DNA of 7,633 bases. Source: Gemmatimonadales bacterium (GTDB lineage Bacteria > Gemmatimonadota > Gemmatimonadetes > Gemmatimonadales > GWC2-71-9). The notes under the pieces are model-generated. The model saw only the letters and a list, made by a program, of their open reading frames with translations. It was not told the DNA's origin and searched no databases. The translations under genes were made by a program, and so were the position numbers. Below, one piece after another: positions 5,970-7,633 of this stretch; the stretch's first letter is position 1; each line of letters begins with the position of its first letter. The stretch is taken from contig JAUVTI010000091.1 in the NCBI GenBank assembly GCA_030601605.1, positions 1 to 7,633 on the forward strand, read 5' to 3'.

Positions 5970-6698
5970 CTATCTCCACAGTTGTTTCAGGATCACCACG
6001 ACGCCTGCCACCGCCGACACCACGAGCACCACGGTCCGCGTATGCCCCCGGTCCAGCAACCGCGCCGTGTGACGGGAAATCAAATACCCCAGCAGGATGC
6101 CCGGAAGGAGCGCAAAGGCCAGCAGCAGCTCTTCTCGGCCGAAGCGCCCGGCGAGGCTCAGCCCCACGACGGACATCGACACTCCCACAACGAAGAACGC
6201 GGACAGTGTGCCCCGGAGCCTCGCACCAGATTCCCGCTGGTACACGAGCGCCATCGGTGGCCCGCCGATGGACACGGCCGTGCCGCTGAAACCGGACAGT
6301 GTGCCCGCACCGAAGAGCACGCGCCTCGTCGGCGCCAGATGCAGCCCGGAGGCGCTGAGCGCAACCATGAGCAGGATCAGTACCCCGAACGCGAGGCCGA
6401 TCCGATCCCGCGGCATGCTGGTGAGCGCCAGGACGGCGAGTGCGATCCCCAGAACGCGCCCCGATATCGCCCACCCCAGATCCTTGAACTGGACCGAGCG
6501 CCACTCCCGGTGCGTGAGCAGCAGCGTGAGCGCGACCGACGCCAGCAACAGCGGCCCGGGGATGAGGCGCTCGTCGATCAGCACCAGGAAGGGCACGGCG
6601 ATCAGCCCCAGGCCGAACCCGATCGATCCCTGCAGCGTGGCACCCACGGTCACCGCCGCGGCAGCCAACGCCCACTCAGCCAGCGACAGCGGGATCAC
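5970..6698 (-). CDS. TauE/SafE-family (DUF81) membrane permease, putative anion exporter
   Basis: A 242-residue, very hydrophobic protein with about eight membrane segments (roughly 8-40 as a broken pair, 46-62, 75-93, 99-116, 127-145, 164-183, 188-206, 221-238). Two conserved loops mark the TauE/SafE family: GATLQGSIGFGLG (19-31) near the N-terminus and GFSGTAVSIGGPPMAL (136-151) at the start of the second half, reflecting the family's two-fold repeat. Studied members move sulfite, sulfoacetate or other organosulfur anions, but most are uncharacterised, so the substrate here is open. Start: GTG at 6698, whose bases overlap the stop of the upstream transporter gene (GTGA). No good Shine-Dalgarno precedes it, so translational coupling is likely. 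The stop lies 4 bases before the peptidase ATG, and the peptidase ribosome binding site lies within its last codons. The context suggests a role tied to peptide or sulfur amino-acid catabolism; that is inference. Confidence 0.92.
   Translation of the reverse strand: MIPLSLAEWALAAAAVTVGATLQGSIGFGLGLIAVPFLVLIDERLIPGPLLLASVALTLLLTHREWRSVQFKDLGWAISGRVLGIALAVLALTSMPRDRIGLAFGVLILLMVALSASGLHLAPTRRVLFGAGTLSGFSGTAVSIGGPPMALVYQRESGARLRGTLSAFFVVGVSMSVVGLSLAGRFGREELLLAFALLPGILLGYLISRHTARLLDRGHTRTVVLVVSAVAGVVVILKQLWR
5973..5977 (-). promoter_or_regulatory. Ribosome binding site of the S9 peptidase, inside the permease gene
   Basis: On the minus strand GGAGA lies 7 bases before the peptidase ATG and is read as part of the last Trp-Arg codons of the permease. 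The TAG stop and four bases (AGTC) then precede ATG. Ribosomes finishing the permease would end exactly on the peptidase start region, so the two proteins are probably translationally coupled. Confidence 0.65.
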
Positions 6699-7633
6699 TC
6701 GTCGTGTTTGGCGACCCGCACGAGGATCCAGACTATGGCCGCGATCGTGAGCGCCGCCAGCAGCATCGCCACCGGCTCAGGAACGGGAAGCGGCCACCCC
6801 GTGATCCTCTTGCCGCCGCGAACCGCGACCCACATGGCCAGCACGACGCCTGTGAGCCCGCCGCCACCCACAAGACCGGACCCAAACAGCACACCCCGCT
6901 CGCGGCGACGCTCGGCCACCTCGGGCTTCTGGTCGCGGGTCAGCAGCCAGCGGGAGAGCCCGCCGATGAACACGGCGCCCATGGTGCTGAGAGGCAGGTA
7001 CACGCCCACGGCGAAGGCGAGCACGGGGATCTTGAAGAACGACGCGATCGTACCGATGCCCACACCGATGAAGATCAGCGCCCACGGCAGGTTCTGATCC
7101 AGCACGCCGTCGATCACCAGCTTCATGAGCACGGCCTGCGGCGCGGGAAGCTCGGCTCCACCGAGGCCGCCCTCTACGTTGTTGTTCAGCAGGATGATCA
7201 CGAATGCCACCGCACCGGCGGACGTGATCACGCCGGCGAGCTCACCGATCTGCTGCAGGCGCGGGGTCGCACCCAGAACGAAGCCCGTCTTGAGATCCTG
7301 CGACGTGTCGCCCGCGATGGATGCGGCGACGCAAACGACCGTGCCGACCATCAGGACCGTGGCCTTGCCCGCCAGGTCGGTCCAGCCGGCCAGGAAGAAC
7401 ACCAGGCTGACGCCGAGCAGCGTGGCGATGGCCATTCCGGACGTCGGATTGGAGGTCACTCCCACGAGACCGACGATCCGCGAGCTCACCGTCACGAAGA
7501 AGAACGCGAAGATCGCGATGAGGACGGATGCCACCGCCCGCACCGGGAGCGAGTCGAGGTAACCCAGGATGCCCGGAACGAACGTGAGAATCAGCAGCAT
7601 CGCCGCGAGCCACACGAGCACCGTCTTGAAGGA
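6695..7633 (-). CDS. OPT-family oligopeptide transporter, C-terminal part (5' end outside window)
   Basis: The frame is open to the right edge, so only the last 312 residues are present, about half of a bacterial OPT protein (usually 600 or more). Numbering from the edge, the family hallmarks are a Ser-Arg-Ile-Val-Gly-Leu-Val-Gly segment running into TSNPTSGM (51-67), the signature Gly-Asp-Thr-Ser-Gln-Asp-Leu-Lys-Thr-Gly followed by GATP (108-124), and PLSTMGAVFIGGL (214-226). About nine hydrophobic helices are visible, ending with one at about 286-306 and a short polar tail. A charged loop (233-248, Glu/Arg-rich) separates the last helices. OPT proteins are secondary transporters that import small peptides, or metal chelates in the YSL branch. 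The secreted dipeptidyl peptidase in the same operon favours peptides. No in-frame start near the edge should be taken as the true start, because conserved sequence continues out of the window. The TGA overlaps the GTG of the TauE/SafE gene by four bases. Confidence 0.93.
   Translation of the reverse strand, partial: SFKTVLVWLAAMLLILTFVPGILGYLDSLPVRAVASVLIAIFAFFFVTVSSRIVGLVGVTSNPTSGMAIATLLGVSLVFFLAGWTDLAGKATVLMVGTVVCVAASIAGDTSQDLKTGFVLGATPRLQQIGELAGVITSAGAVAFVIILLNNNVEGGLGGAELPAPQAVLMKLVIDGVLDQNLPWALIFIGVGIGTIASFFKIPVLAFAVGVYLPLSTMGAVFIGGLSRWLLTRDQKPEVAERRRERGVLFGSGLVGGGGLTGVVLAMWVAVRGGKRITGWPLPVPEPVAMLLAALTIAAIVWILVRVAKHDE

Noticed and set aside
5874..7097. A 407-codon plus-strand open frame opposite the permease and transporter genes
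   Set aside because: The product is low-complexity (Arg, Gln, His, Pro-rich) and lies antisense to two genes with clear family signatures.
1..7633. Mobile elements, CRISPR arrays, toxin-antitoxin or defence genes
   Set aside because: No transposase or integrase motifs, terminal inverted repeats, spaced direct repeats or defence domains were seen. The CPBP protease alone, with no bacteriocin or secretion neighbours in view, is not evidence of an immunity system.

Overview
The window is about 68-70% GC by eye and densely coded. It reads as an ordinary chromosomal stretch of a Gram-negative-type bacterium with a periplasm. The gene set suggests Gemmatimonadota or a close relation: a Ser/Thr kinase fused to a TolB-like and TPR sensor region, a secreted DPP5-type S9 peptidase, an OPT-family peptide transporter, and exported proteins with short Ala-rich signal peptides. 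This assignment is inference from family content, since there is no rRNA or other marker here. I see no IS element, CRISPR array, tRNA, rRNA or phage gene.

Left edge (1-834): an exported protein of unknown function starts at 149 on the minus strand and runs off the left edge. It has a good Shine-Dalgarno and a signal peptide. It is divergent from a CPBP-family intramembrane protease on the plus strand (253-834). Their 5' ends are separated by about 100 bases that should hold both promoters.

Middle (878-3770): a 799-residue membrane-anchored Ser/Thr protein kinase lies on the minus strand, convergent with the CPBP gene. An unusual Cys-x2-Cys-x3-His cluster sits in its activation segment. Divergent from the kinase, on the plus strand, is a small protein of about 144 residues. 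Its predicted strand/helix order and its C-terminal 'ATNRL' helix recall the regulatory (dimer) domain of 2-isopropylmalate synthase, but I cannot name it. A 143-base convergent gap follows. It holds a short hexamer repeat, a strong GC hairpin that can serve as a bidirectional terminator, and a 28-base near-palindrome.

Right side (3914-7633, all minus strand): a tight three-gene operon, transcribed from right to left. It runs from an OPT-family oligopeptide transporter (its N-terminal half lies outside the window), through a TauE/SafE-family permease (4-base GTGA overlap), to a secreted DPP5-like S9 dipeptidyl peptidase (4-base gap, with its ribosome binding site inside the end of the permease gene). 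The simplest reading is a peptide-scavenging unit: extracytoplasmic trimming of peptides, uptake of small peptides, and possibly export of an anion produced by their catabolism.
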